Shown piece by piece: positions 36,064-43,360 of a DNA stretch of 46,998 nt (positions are counted from its first letter, which is position 1; each line of letters opens with the position of its first letter). Both the position numbers and the translations under genes were made by a program. The notes beneath the pieces are model-generated. The model searched no databases. It had not been told where the DNA came from and saw only the letters and a program-made list of their open reading frames with translations. Source of the DNA: Syntrophomonadaceae bacterium (GTDB lineage: Bacteria > Bacillota > Dethiobacteria > DTU022); NCBI GenBank assembly GCA_003567725.1, contig PWYU01000016.1:1-46998 (forward strand). Direction: 5' to 3'.

Positions 36064-37191
36064 TTGTTTAATGATCGGGAAACCCGCCTGGCTTTAAAAA
36101 TTGTCCTTATCGCCACTGCTGTATTTCTCATTCTCTGGCTTTTGATCCAGCTTGCTCCTGTTATCTCCATTATCGTCATTGCCCTTTTTATTGTTTATTT
36201 TATTACACCTCTTGTTAACTTTTTGATCAGCATCAAAATAAGGCCGATCCTGGCCGCCATGCTCTCTTCGATTTTGATCCTGGTTGCTTTATTTTTGCTT
36301 TTTTATCTATTGATACCCGGTTTAATCGTAGAAGTGCGGGAACTGGTCATCTTTTTCAGCACTGAATTTATCAGGGATCTGCCGGAACTGATTTCCTATT
36401 TTGAAGACCTCGATGAAAGATTCAACCTGCAGCTGACTGAAATTTTTATTGAATATACCGATCAATTTATCAGGCAGGCCCCAGGCAATGTGCAGCAGGT
36501 TTTGCGTTACCTGACCGCAGTATCCATGGGCCTGGTCACCCGGATATGGGTTGGGCTGGCTATGGTTTTTGTAGTTTTCTACCTGGTGCAGGAACTTGTT
36601 CATGTCAGGCAAAACCTTACCCTCCTGTTTCCACAAATTTATAAAGAGAACATTAAGCATGTCTTAAGCACTATCGATGAAAAAGTAGGGGCCTATATCA
36701 GGGGAACGCTTTTAAAATGCCTTTTTGTTGGTTTCTTAACCTGGGTCGGCCTCACCCTTTTGGAAATGCCCTTCGCCCTCATGCTGGGTATCCTGGCCGG
36801 GGCCCTGAATATCATTTTATATATCGGTCCGGTAACCGCTACCATCCCGGCCCTGCTTTTAAGCATCATGCCGGGCACGCCCAGTATTTTTCTGATTCTT
36901 ATACTTTATATCGGGGTCCAAATCCTCGATGCTTTTGTTTTTACGCCCTTCTTTTTGGGCAAAGCCACCGATTTAAGCCCTCTGACGGTAATCGTGATTG
37001 TTCTGATCGGCGGCCAGCTGATGGGGTTACTGGGCATCGTTTTAGCTATTCCCATTACCGCCACCTTAAAAGTTTTGCTGGTGCACTACTATCTTGATCG
37101 GCGCCGGGAAGAAGAAGCAAAACACAAGCTACAAAAAGATGAAAAAGAAAAACAGGATCAAACGGATGAAAAAACAGAACATCAGAATTAA
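36064..37191 (+). CDS. AI-2E family transporter (YtvI/PerM-like membrane protein)
   Basis: A 375-aa polytopic membrane protein of the AI-2E/PerM superfamily, members of which export varied small solutes or sodium. About seven to eight hydrophobic helices are visible: three at about 10-90, and the rest at about 150-330 with GILAGALNIILYIGPVTATIP and ILIGGQLMGLLGIVLAIPI (in part). The long amphipathic loop at about 90-150 is typical. The C-terminus is a charged Lys/Glu/Asp tail (about 345-375). The start is TTG 36064 with AGGAG 8 nt upstream. It is divergent from dnaE across 234 bp. Transport substrate unknown. Confidence 0.88.
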   Translation: MFNDRETRLALKIVLIATAVFLILWLLIQLAPVISIIVIALFIVYFITPLVNFLISIKIRPILAAMLSSILILVALFLLFYLLIPGLIVEVRELVIFFSTEFIRDLPELISYFEDLDERFNLQLTEIFIEYTDQFIRQAPGNVQQVLRYLTAVSMGLVTRIWVGLAMVFVVFYLVQELVHVRQNLTLLFPQIYKENIKHVLSTIDEKVGAYIRGTLLKCLFVGFLTWVGLTLLEMPFALMLGILAGALNIILYIGPVTATIPALLLSIMPGTPSIFLILILYIGVQILDAFVFTPFFLGKATDLSPLTVIVIVLIGGQLMGLLGIVLAIPITATLKVLLVHYYLDRRREEEAKHKLQKDEKEKQDQTDEKTEHQN

Positions 37192-37234
37192 AACAACCTC
37201 ATAAAAAGGCTTTTTTAGGAATAACCGCTAACTC

Positions 37235-37693
37235 TTATTTCATACCTGGAAACCCCTGCTGCCTCAGGGCTTCATATAAAACCAGGGCTGCAGTATTGCC
37301 CAGGTTTAGAGAACGGGGAATCTGATCGATCATTGGCACGCGCAAGGCAACTGCAGCCTGGTTTATAATTATTTGATCAAGGCCCTTGGTTTCGCTGCCG
37401 AAAATCAGAAAATCATTATTCCTGTATGCATACTGATGGTAATATTCACCGCCCCTGGTAGTAAAATAGATCTTCCGGGCCGCCTGATATTTTTGCTTAA
37501 AAGCTTCAAAGCTGCTGTGCACTTCTAAATCGAGATATTGCCAGTAATCGAGACCAGAGCGGCGCACTTCTTTCTCGGAAAGCGAAAACCCAAGCGGTTC
37601 CACCAGGTGTAACCTGGTTCCGGTCATGACACAGGTCCTGGCCACGTTGCCTGTATTTTGCGGTATTTCCGGTTTCACCAGTACCAGGTGCAT
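37235..37693 (-). CDS. trmL: tRNA (cytidine(34)-2'-O)-methyltransferase TrmL
   Basis: SPOUT-fold methyltransferase that 2'-O-methylates the wobble base of leucine tRNAs using SAM. The 152-aa protein is a single minimal SPOUT domain. The knot-forming segments are PEIPQNTGNVARTC (about 8-21), LIFGSETKGL (about 100-109) and PMIDQIPRSLNLGNTAALVLYEAL (in part, IPRSLNLGNTAALVLYEAL). Start ATG 37693. It lies downstream of the Lon-like gene and converges with the AI-2E gene over a 43-bp gap. Confidence 0.93.
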   Translation of the reverse strand: MHLVLVKPEIPQNTGNVARTCVMTGTRLHLVEPLGFSLSEKEVRRSGLDYWQYLDLEVHSSFEAFKQKYQAARKIYFTTRGGEYYHQYAYRNNDFLIFGSETKGLDQIIINQAAVALRVPMIDQIPRSLNLGNTAALVLYEALRQQGFPGMK

Positions 37694-37770
37694 TAAATCC
37701 CATCCAAAAAGCCTGATCAGCTGTTAAACTTGTTTGGTGGTTCAGCTAAAACCAGTGATCGGCTAAAAAT

Positions 37771-40200
37771 TTATTTACTGCTACCCCGTTTATTTCCATC
37801 AGCAGGCTCAGAACCTTTTTCTTTAAGCATGATTTCATTAAAATGCTGTACTTTGCTAAGAACTTTTTGATTAAAGCTACCTTTGCTAAAAGTCCCTTTT
37901 TTAGTAAGCCTTCCAGGCTTCAAACCGCTAAGCAACTCCATCCCATCGTCCACACTATCAATACAGTAAATATTGAAAAGCCCCTTTTTAACTGCTTCCA
38001 CCACTTCTTTTTTAAGCATAAGTGATTTTTTATTTTTACCGGGGATAATCACGCCCTGCTTACCGGTGAGACCTTTGGATTTACAGGCCATGAAAAACCC
38101 TTCAATTTTGGCGCTTACCCCCCCGACAGGCTGAATTTCTCCTTTTTGATTGATGGAACCGGTAACAGCCAGGTCCTGACGAAGCGGCACTTCAGCCAGG
38201 CTTGATAAAAGGGCGTAGAGTTCAGCGGCTGAAGCGCTGTCACCGTCAACACCACCGTAGGACTGTTCAAAACAAAGGCTGGCAGTCAAGTTCAAGGGAA
38301 CAAGCGTGCCGTATTTTGAGCCAAGATAACCATTTAGAATCATAATGCCCTTGCTGTGCAACCGTCCGCTCAGCTCACTCTCACGTTCAATGTTGATAAT
38401 ACCTTTGCGCCCCAGGTAAGTTGAAGCAGTAATCCGTGAAGGGCGGCCAAATCGGTAATCGCCCTGATCAATGACAGACAGGGCATTGATCTGTCCTACC
38501 TTTTCACCTTCTAGATCCAAAAGGATTTCGCCTTCTTTGATAGAATCAACAATCCTCTGCTCGTATTTGTTGGAGCGGTAAACCATTTCTTCCAGCGCTT
38601 TTTCAACATGCTCCCGGCCAATTAAATCAGCTCCTTCAATTTCAGCCCAGGCATCGGCTTCAAAAAGCAGATCAACAATTTCATTGAACCTGGTGCTCAA
38701 TTTATCCTGTTTCTCGGCCAACCGGGTACTATATTCAACAATTTCTGCCACCGCGGCCCGGTTAAAATGGCGCAGGTTTTGGCTGTTGCAGTGGAAAGAA
38801 ATAAAGCTGGCCATCTTGGTAACATGGTTGTCCTGGCGCTCCATTTCAATATCGAAATCCGCTTTAATTTTAAAAAGCTTGCGAAAATCCTCATCGTAAT
38901 GATAAAGCAAAAAATAAATGAAGGGGTTACCGATCATCACAACTTTAACGTCAATGGGAATCGGCTGCGGCCTGAGCGTTGACATGGCTACCAGTCCAAA
39001 ATGCTCGCTAATATTTTCTATCCTGATCTCACTGGTGCGAAGCACCCTTTTTAAAACTTCCCATGATTGGATGGAAGTTAAAACATCGCGGGCCTGCAGG
39101 ATTAAATAACCTCCGTTGGCCCGGTGTAAAGCTCCTGCTTTAATCATACTAAAATCGGTAGTTACTGTGCCAAAGCGGTTTTCATACTCCACTCGTCCCA
39201 GTAAATTGTAATATGAGGGATTGGTTTCATAGACCATTGGAGCACCGTCGGTTTCCCGGTTATCTACCAGCAAATTAACCGTATAGCGCCGTTCGGATTG
39301 CTCATGGCCCTGCTGTCGCAGCCAGGACATGGGGTTCTGCTGATCTTCTTCATCACTTCTAAAATCGGAAAGGTTGGATAAAACATCTTCCTGGAAAGCT
39401 TCCAGGTATTTTTTTACTTCAGGGTACTGGTAGTAATCATCCAGCAATTCATTAAAGAGATGGCCAACCGCGGCCATACCGAACTCCTGGTCCAGTTCTT
39501 TAAGCTTTTCCTTGAGCTCTTTTTCCAGCTTCTGAACTTTACGCATGATTTCCATGGCTTTAATCTGGACATCGTTAGAGTTTTTTTCCAATTCATCTTT
39601 TGTCTCCTGGTCCAGCTTATCATAATCTTCTTCGCCGATCTGCTCACCGTCCTTGAGAGGGATGGTAACAAACCCGGAACTGGTCCTTTTCAGGGCAAAC
39701 CCTTTATCCTGGGCCACTTTGTTTAGCTCTTCTAATAGTTCAGAGCGGGCATCCTGGAATTCCTTGACATGAACTGATTTTTGGCTCTCATAGTCTTCTC
39801 CGTCAAACGCCTTAGGAATAATTTCCTTTAAATCTTCCACCAGGTCTTCAACCTGATGACAAAAATCAGCACCTATGCCGGCTGGCAAGTTCAGGGCCAG
39901 CGGTTCTCCCGGGTGTTCAAAGTTATAGACATACATCCAATCATCGGGAGCCGGTTCATCGGCTGAAATTTTTTCCACGATCGATTGAGCATAACTCAAT
40001 TTTCCGGTTCCGGTTAACCCGGTCATAAATATATTATAGCCGGGGCGTTTTATTCTCAGCCCAAAATCAGTTGCTCGAACCGCTCGCTCCTGCCCGATCA
40101 TCCCTTCAAGTGGAGGAACATCGGCGGTTGTTTCAAAATTTGCATCATCCAGGTTGCAGCTAAGCCGAATTTCCATACTGCTTAAGTGTTCTATTGTCAC
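37771..40200 (-). CDS. Lon-related AAA+ ATP-dependent protease (YcbZ/LonC-like)
   Basis: ATP-dependent serine protease of the Lon superfamily with an unusual ATPase architecture. 809 aa. The Walker A motif GLTGTGKLSY is at 61-70. A coiled-coil-rich insertion occupies about 130-290, with many Lys/Glu heptads. The ATPase resumes at about 320-480 (GAGL-type ANGGYLILQARDVL), and a Lon protease domain covers about 570-770. The catalytic dyad is Ser655 (VDGDSASAAEL) and Lys698 (GVSAKIEG), 43 residues apart as in classical Lon. No N-terminal LAN domain is present. The start is GTG 40200, whose GTGA overlaps the nth stop codon, with GGGAG upstream. Substrates are unknown; related proteins are often annotated as putative Lon. 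Confidence 0.9.
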   Translation of the reverse strand: MTIEHLSSMEIRLSCNLDDANFETTADVPPLEGMIGQERAVRATDFGLRIKRPGYNIFMTGLTGTGKLSYAQSIVEKISADEPAPDDWMYVYNFEHPGEPLALNLPAGIGADFCHQVEDLVEDLKEIIPKAFDGEDYESQKSVHVKEFQDARSELLEELNKVAQDKGFALKRTSSGFVTIPLKDGEQIGEEDYDKLDQETKDELEKNSNDVQIKAMEIMRKVQKLEKELKEKLKELDQEFGMAAVGHLFNELLDDYYQYPEVKKYLEAFQEDVLSNLSDFRSDEEDQQNPMSWLRQQGHEQSERRYTVNLLVDNRETDGAPMVYETNPSYYNLLGRVEYENRFGTVTTDFSMIKAGALHRANGGYLILQARDVLTSIQSWEVLKRVLRTSEIRIENISEHFGLVAMSTLRPQPIPIDVKVVMIGNPFIYFLLYHYDEDFRKLFKIKADFDIEMERQDNHVTKMASFISFHCNSQNLRHFNRAAVAEIVEYSTRLAEKQDKLSTRFNEIVDLLFEADAWAEIEGADLIGREHVEKALEEMVYRSNKYEQRIVDSIKEGEILLDLEGEKVGQINALSVIDQGDYRFGRPSRITASTYLGRKGIINIERESELSGRLHSKGIMILNGYLGSKYGTLVPLNLTASLCFEQSYGGVDGDSASAAELYALLSSLAEVPLRQDLAVTGSINQKGEIQPVGGVSAKIEGFFMACKSKGLTGKQGVIIPGKNKKSLMLKKEVVEAVKKGLFNIYCIDSVDDGMELLSGLKPGRLTKKGTFSKGSFNQKVLSKVQHFNEIMLKEKGSEPADGNKRGSSK

Positions 40201-40856
40201 TGGGTTTCTCCCCTTTCTCTAACGTACATACATAAATCTGCTAAAAAACAGTTGCCGCATTGTGGGCTGCGGGCCTTACAAAAAGATCGTCCATGGCCGA
40301 TCAGGCGGTGGTGAGTAGCGCTCCATTCAGCAACCGGAATAACATTTTCCAGCTGTTTTTCAACTAGATCAACATTACTGCCATCTGCCAGCCCCAGCCG
40401 CTTAGAAACCCTGAACACATGGGTATCCACGGCAATGGCCGGCTTGCCATATGCGCTGCTAATAATAATATTTGCCGTTTTCCTTCCCACTCCGGGCAAT
40501 TTTATAAGCTCATCAAGTTCATCGGGAACACGGCCACTGTGTCGATGCACAAGTATTCTGGCTGTCTCTATCAGGTAGCGGCTTTTATGGTGGTACAAAC
40601 CGCACTGTTTTATGAAGGGTTCCAGTTCGGAAGGTTTCATCCGGGATAATACATCAACGGAAGGAACAGCCTTAAATAAGCCAGCAGTAATCTTGTTGAC
40701 CTGTTCATCTGTAGTCTGGGCAGAAAGTACAGTAGCCACCAGCAGCTGAAAGGGATTATCATAATTTAAACCCGTCTTAGCCTCTGGGTAATATTCGGCC
40801 AGTCTCTTTAAAACCAGCCTGGTTCGCTCCTTTTCTTCCATCCTGCAAATTGACAT
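40197..40856 (-). CDS. nth: Endonuclease III
   Basis: Base-excision-repair DNA glycosylase/AP lyase for oxidised pyrimidines. 219 aa. The helix-hairpin-helix LPGVGRKTANII carries the catalytic Lys and AVDTHVFRVSKRLG the catalytic Asp. The C-terminal [4Fe-4S] loop has four cysteines in the C-x6-C-x2-C-x5-C pattern (CKARSPQCGNCFLADLC). Two ATG candidates (40856, 40841) both lack a convincing ribosome-binding site. Its end overlaps the Lon-like gene by 4 bp. Confidence 0.96.
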   Translation of the reverse strand: MSICRMEEKERTRLVLKRLAEYYPEAKTGLNYDNPFQLLVATVLSAQTTDEQVNKITAGLFKAVPSVDVLSRMKPSELEPFIKQCGLYHHKSRYLIETARILVHRHSGRVPDELDELIKLPGVGRKTANIIISSAYGKPAIAVDTHVFRVSKRLGLADGSNVDLVEKQLENVIPVAEWSATHHRLIGHGRSFCKARSPQCGNCFLADLCMYVRERGETQ

Positions 40857-40922
40857 ATAATATTATAGATCGCCCGCCCTCTTCGGTAAAGGCTGCAACC
40901 TAAAAAAAATCAAAAACCATTT

Positions 40923-41001
40923 TGGGACACGGGGACAGGTCCCTTGTCCCAGTTATTGCATTTTTCTGATTCTGGGACAAGGGACCTGTCCCCGTGTCCC
41001 A
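40923..41001. repeat. Perfect 30-bp inverted repeat (REP/MITE-like or terminator)
   Basis: Left arm 40923-40952 and right arm 40972-41001 are exact reverse complements, with a 19-bp T-rich spacer. The arms are built from GGGACA/TGTCCC-type words (for example GGGACAAGGGACCTGTCCC), so each arm is itself partly self-complementary. It starts 7 bp past the stop codon of the fumarate reductase-like gene and ends about 65 bp before nth transcription would begin. Such GGGACA-rich repeats recur in the genomes of many anaerobes. No second copy is in this window. Confidence 0.95.
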
Positions 41002-41008
41002 GGATTTG

Positions 41009-42613
41009 TTACCGGTGGGTGTAGTGCGGCAGAAGGACCGGTCCAATCCGGCCGTCGCCCACGCCGGCTTCTTCCAATTCCCGGTGATATGAAGACACGT
41101 GGTCAAGATTAAGCCCTTCAGGGGCCGGGAGATCCTTGCTCCTGGCTGCAGCGCTGGTACCGGCTCGCCGGCCGAAGACCAAAATATCGAGCAGTGAATT
41201 GCCCATTAAACGGTTGGTACCATGAATACCGCCGGCCGCTTCCCCTGCTACATAGAGATTCTCTACACTGGTGCGAGCTTGATCATCAATTAAAAGGCCC
41301 CCGTTTTGGTAATGCAGGGTCGGATAAATCAACATCGGCTCTTTACGGATATCAACATCAAAGCGCTGGAACTGGCGCAGCATAGCCGGCAGCTGTCGCT
41401 CAATAGTTCCTTCCCCGTGGATCATATCAATCATAGGCGAATCAAGCCAGACTGCGGTAAGACCCGTCGGTAAGGGCACACCCAGCCCTCTTTCCTCACA
41501 TTCGCGGATAATGGCTGAAGATTCTACATCCCTGGTTTCCAGGTGATAGACAAATTGATCGCCATTGATATTAAGCGGCTGGGCGCCCAGACCGCGGGTT
41601 TTTTCAGTGACCAAAAGCCCCAGGAGCTGCGGCGGGAAGGCGCCGCCAGTAGGGTGGTACTGGATAGAATCAGTATAAAGCGTTTTTGCCCCGGCCCGGT
41701 AGCCCATAATCAACCCGTCAGCCGTAGCTCCGTGGTGATTACTGGTCGGAAATCCGCGGTAATGCAACCTGCCCGATCCTCCGGTGGCGATGATCACCGT
41801 TTTGGCCCTGGCGATTAAATAATGTTCAGTTTCCAGGTTATAAAGAACCGCTCCGCCGGCACGGCCATCTTTATCGAGTAATATTTCCACCGCCGGGCTA
41901 AACTCAATCAAGTTTATACCCCTGTTATGAACTTCATCTCGTAAGGTCCGCATGATCTCGGCCCCGGTATAGTCGCGCGCGGCATGCATCCTTTTACGGG
42001 AAGTCCCCCCGCCGTGGCTGGTTATCATTGTACCTTCTTCATTTTTATCAAACATGGTCCCCAGTTTTTCCAGCCATTTAATAACCAGCGGTGCATCCAT
42101 CACCAAAGCGCGGGCCAGTTCGGGGACATTTTCCAACCGGCCGCCGCCTAATAGATCCAGGTAATGGATGGTTGGAGAATCATTTTCCTTGTCGGCAGCC
42201 TGAATGCCGCCTTGAGCCATCATGGTGTTAGCATCGCCAAAGCGCAGTTTCGTAGCTAAAAGAATCTTCGCCCCAGTTTCATGGGCTTTAAGAGCAGCCG
42301 AAGCCCCGGCCCCGCCTCCCCCAATAATTAAAACATCAACATCATAATCAGGGTCGGTTGTTAAATCTAGCTCCACTTCCCGGAGACGGCTGTAGGATTC
42401 GAAAACATCAGCCATCTCGCTGGGCATGCGAATTCCTTTATCCACCCCCACTTCTATATTACGGAAACCGTCTTCAATATAATCGGGATGAAAATTTTGC
42501 AAGACTTCCCGCCGTTCTTCCGGGGTCATCCGCGGATAATCAACGCCCACCCGGGAGGCTCTGCTAGCTTCCACTTTTTTCATCAATTCTTGTAACTGCG
42601 GTGTATAGGCCAA
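41009..42613 (-). CDS. Fumarate reductase/succinate dehydrogenase-like flavoprotein subunit
   Basis: FAD-dependent oxidoreductase expected to interconvert fumarate and succinate. About 534 aa. The first 90 residues are a family-specific extension without an FrdA counterpart. Then come the FAD-binding VDVLIIGGGGAGASAA (about 93-108) and NTMMAQGGIQAA. Substrate-site residues of FrdA are conserved: IQYHPTG, TEKTRGLGA, THR/Arg in ETRDVES, LHYQNGG and GTNRLMGNSLL. The histidine that covalently carries FAD in FrdA/SdhA is replaced by Asn129 (GDANTMMAQGG), so FAD should be non-covalent, as in L-aspartate oxidase. The start is TTG 42613, 10 nt from GGAGG; TTG 42622 is too close to it. It lies 24 bp after its Fe-S partner, and no membrane anchor gene follows. 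Confidence 0.88.
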   Translation of the reverse strand: MAYTPQLQELMKKVEASRASRVGVDYPRMTPEERREVLQNFHPDYIEDGFRNIEVGVDKGIRMPSEMADVFESYSRLREVELDLTTDPDYDVDVLIIGGGGAGASAALKAHETGAKILLATKLRFGDANTMMAQGGIQAADKENDSPTIHYLDLLGGGRLENVPELARALVMDAPLVIKWLEKLGTMFDKNEEGTMITSHGGGTSRKRMHAARDYTGAEIMRTLRDEVHNRGINLIEFSPAVEILLDKDGRAGGAVLYNLETEHYLIARAKTVIIATGGSGRLHYRGFPTSNHHGATADGLIMGYRAGAKTLYTDSIQYHPTGGAFPPQLLGLLVTEKTRGLGAQPLNINGDQFVYHLETRDVESSAIIRECEERGLGVPLPTGLTAVWLDSPMIDMIHGEGTIERQLPAMLRQFQRFDVDIRKEPMLIYPTLHYQNGGLLIDDQARTSVENLYVAGEAAGGIHGTNRLMGNSLLDILVFGRRAGTSAAARSKDLPAPEGLNLDHVSSYHRELEEAGVGDGRIGPVLLPHYTHR

Positions 42614-42637
42614 ACTTCTCAATCCTCCCTTTTGGAT

Positions 42638-43333
42638 TTACTGTTCAATATCCCGGTTATCATATAGTTCCTGCAGCTTTTCTTTATCGGCATTTACCAG
42701 CTCATCGATCTCTGTGTCCAGCTCGCCCGCTTTTATGGCCTCAGCCCGACTGGCAAGAAAAGCATCCGGTTTGGCCAGGTAGCGGCTGTAAAGTCGGCGG
42801 CCGGCTAAAGCGGCATTGTAATGTACGATATTGACCGGGCAGCGGGAAACACAAAGTCCGCACATCAGGCAGTCGAAAGATATATCGGCAGCCCTGGCAA
42901 AATCACCGCGCTGCAGGTAGGCAATATACTGCATAACATCAATATCCTGCGGACAGACTTTGGTACAGGAATTGCAGCCCAGGCAGCGGAACACTTCGGG
43001 GTAAAGTTGAGCAAAATGGGCCGTATCAGGTTTAATATCTTCCAGATCATATATAGCCTTTCTGGCCGGGAAAAAGGGAATCTGGGCCAGATACATCCCA
43101 TCTTCCACCTTGGTCTGACAGGCCAGACCCACTTTCAATTCAAAATCACCAGCTATACGGTAAACTGTAGCGCAGGCTCCGCAAAAACCGGCCCGGCAGC
43201 CCACACCGCGTTTTAGCTGATACCCGGCATACTCCATGGCATCCATGATGGTAAGGGTTTCCGGGACATGATATTTTTTGCCCATAATGAAAATATCAAT
43301 CATCTTGATGGTATCTTCTGCAGTATCGCTCAT
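42638..43333 (-). CDS. Iron-sulfur subunit of the fumarate reductase-like enzyme
   Basis: A 231-aa electron-transfer subunit. N-terminal plant-type [2Fe-2S] ligands: Cys46, Cys51, Cys54 and Cys72. Two [4Fe-4S] ferredoxin motifs follow: CLGCNSCTKVCP (Cys117-127) and CLMCGLCVSRCP (Cys155-165). Classical FrdB/SdhB has [2Fe-2S], [4Fe-4S] and [3Fe-4S]; here the last motif keeps a fourth cysteine, so a [4Fe-4S] is predicted. The CCG domains found in thiol:fumarate reductase TfrB are missing, as the protein ends after about 65 charged residues. Start ATG 43333 with GGAGGAGCTC upstream. It is upstream of the flavoprotein in the same operon. The electron donor is not evident. Confidence 0.88.
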   Translation of the reverse strand: MSDTAEDTIKMIDIFIMGKKYHVPETLTIMDAMEYAGYQLKRGVGCRAGFCGACATVYRIAGDFELKVGLACQTKVEDGMYLAQIPFFPARKAIYDLEDIKPDTAHFAQLYPEVFRCLGCNSCTKVCPQDIDVMQYIAYLQRGDFARAADISFDCLMCGLCVSRCPVNIVHYNAALAGRRLYSRYLAKPDAFLASRAEAIKAGELDTEIDELVNADKEKLQELYDNRDIEQ

Positions 43334-43360
43334 GAGCTCCTCCTTTTGTCTTAATTAGTG

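Noticed and set aside
40900-41106. Small minus-strand frame crossing the inverted repeat
   Set aside because: It is an out-of-frame reading through the 3' end of the flavoprotein gene and the palindrome; no start signal or homology.
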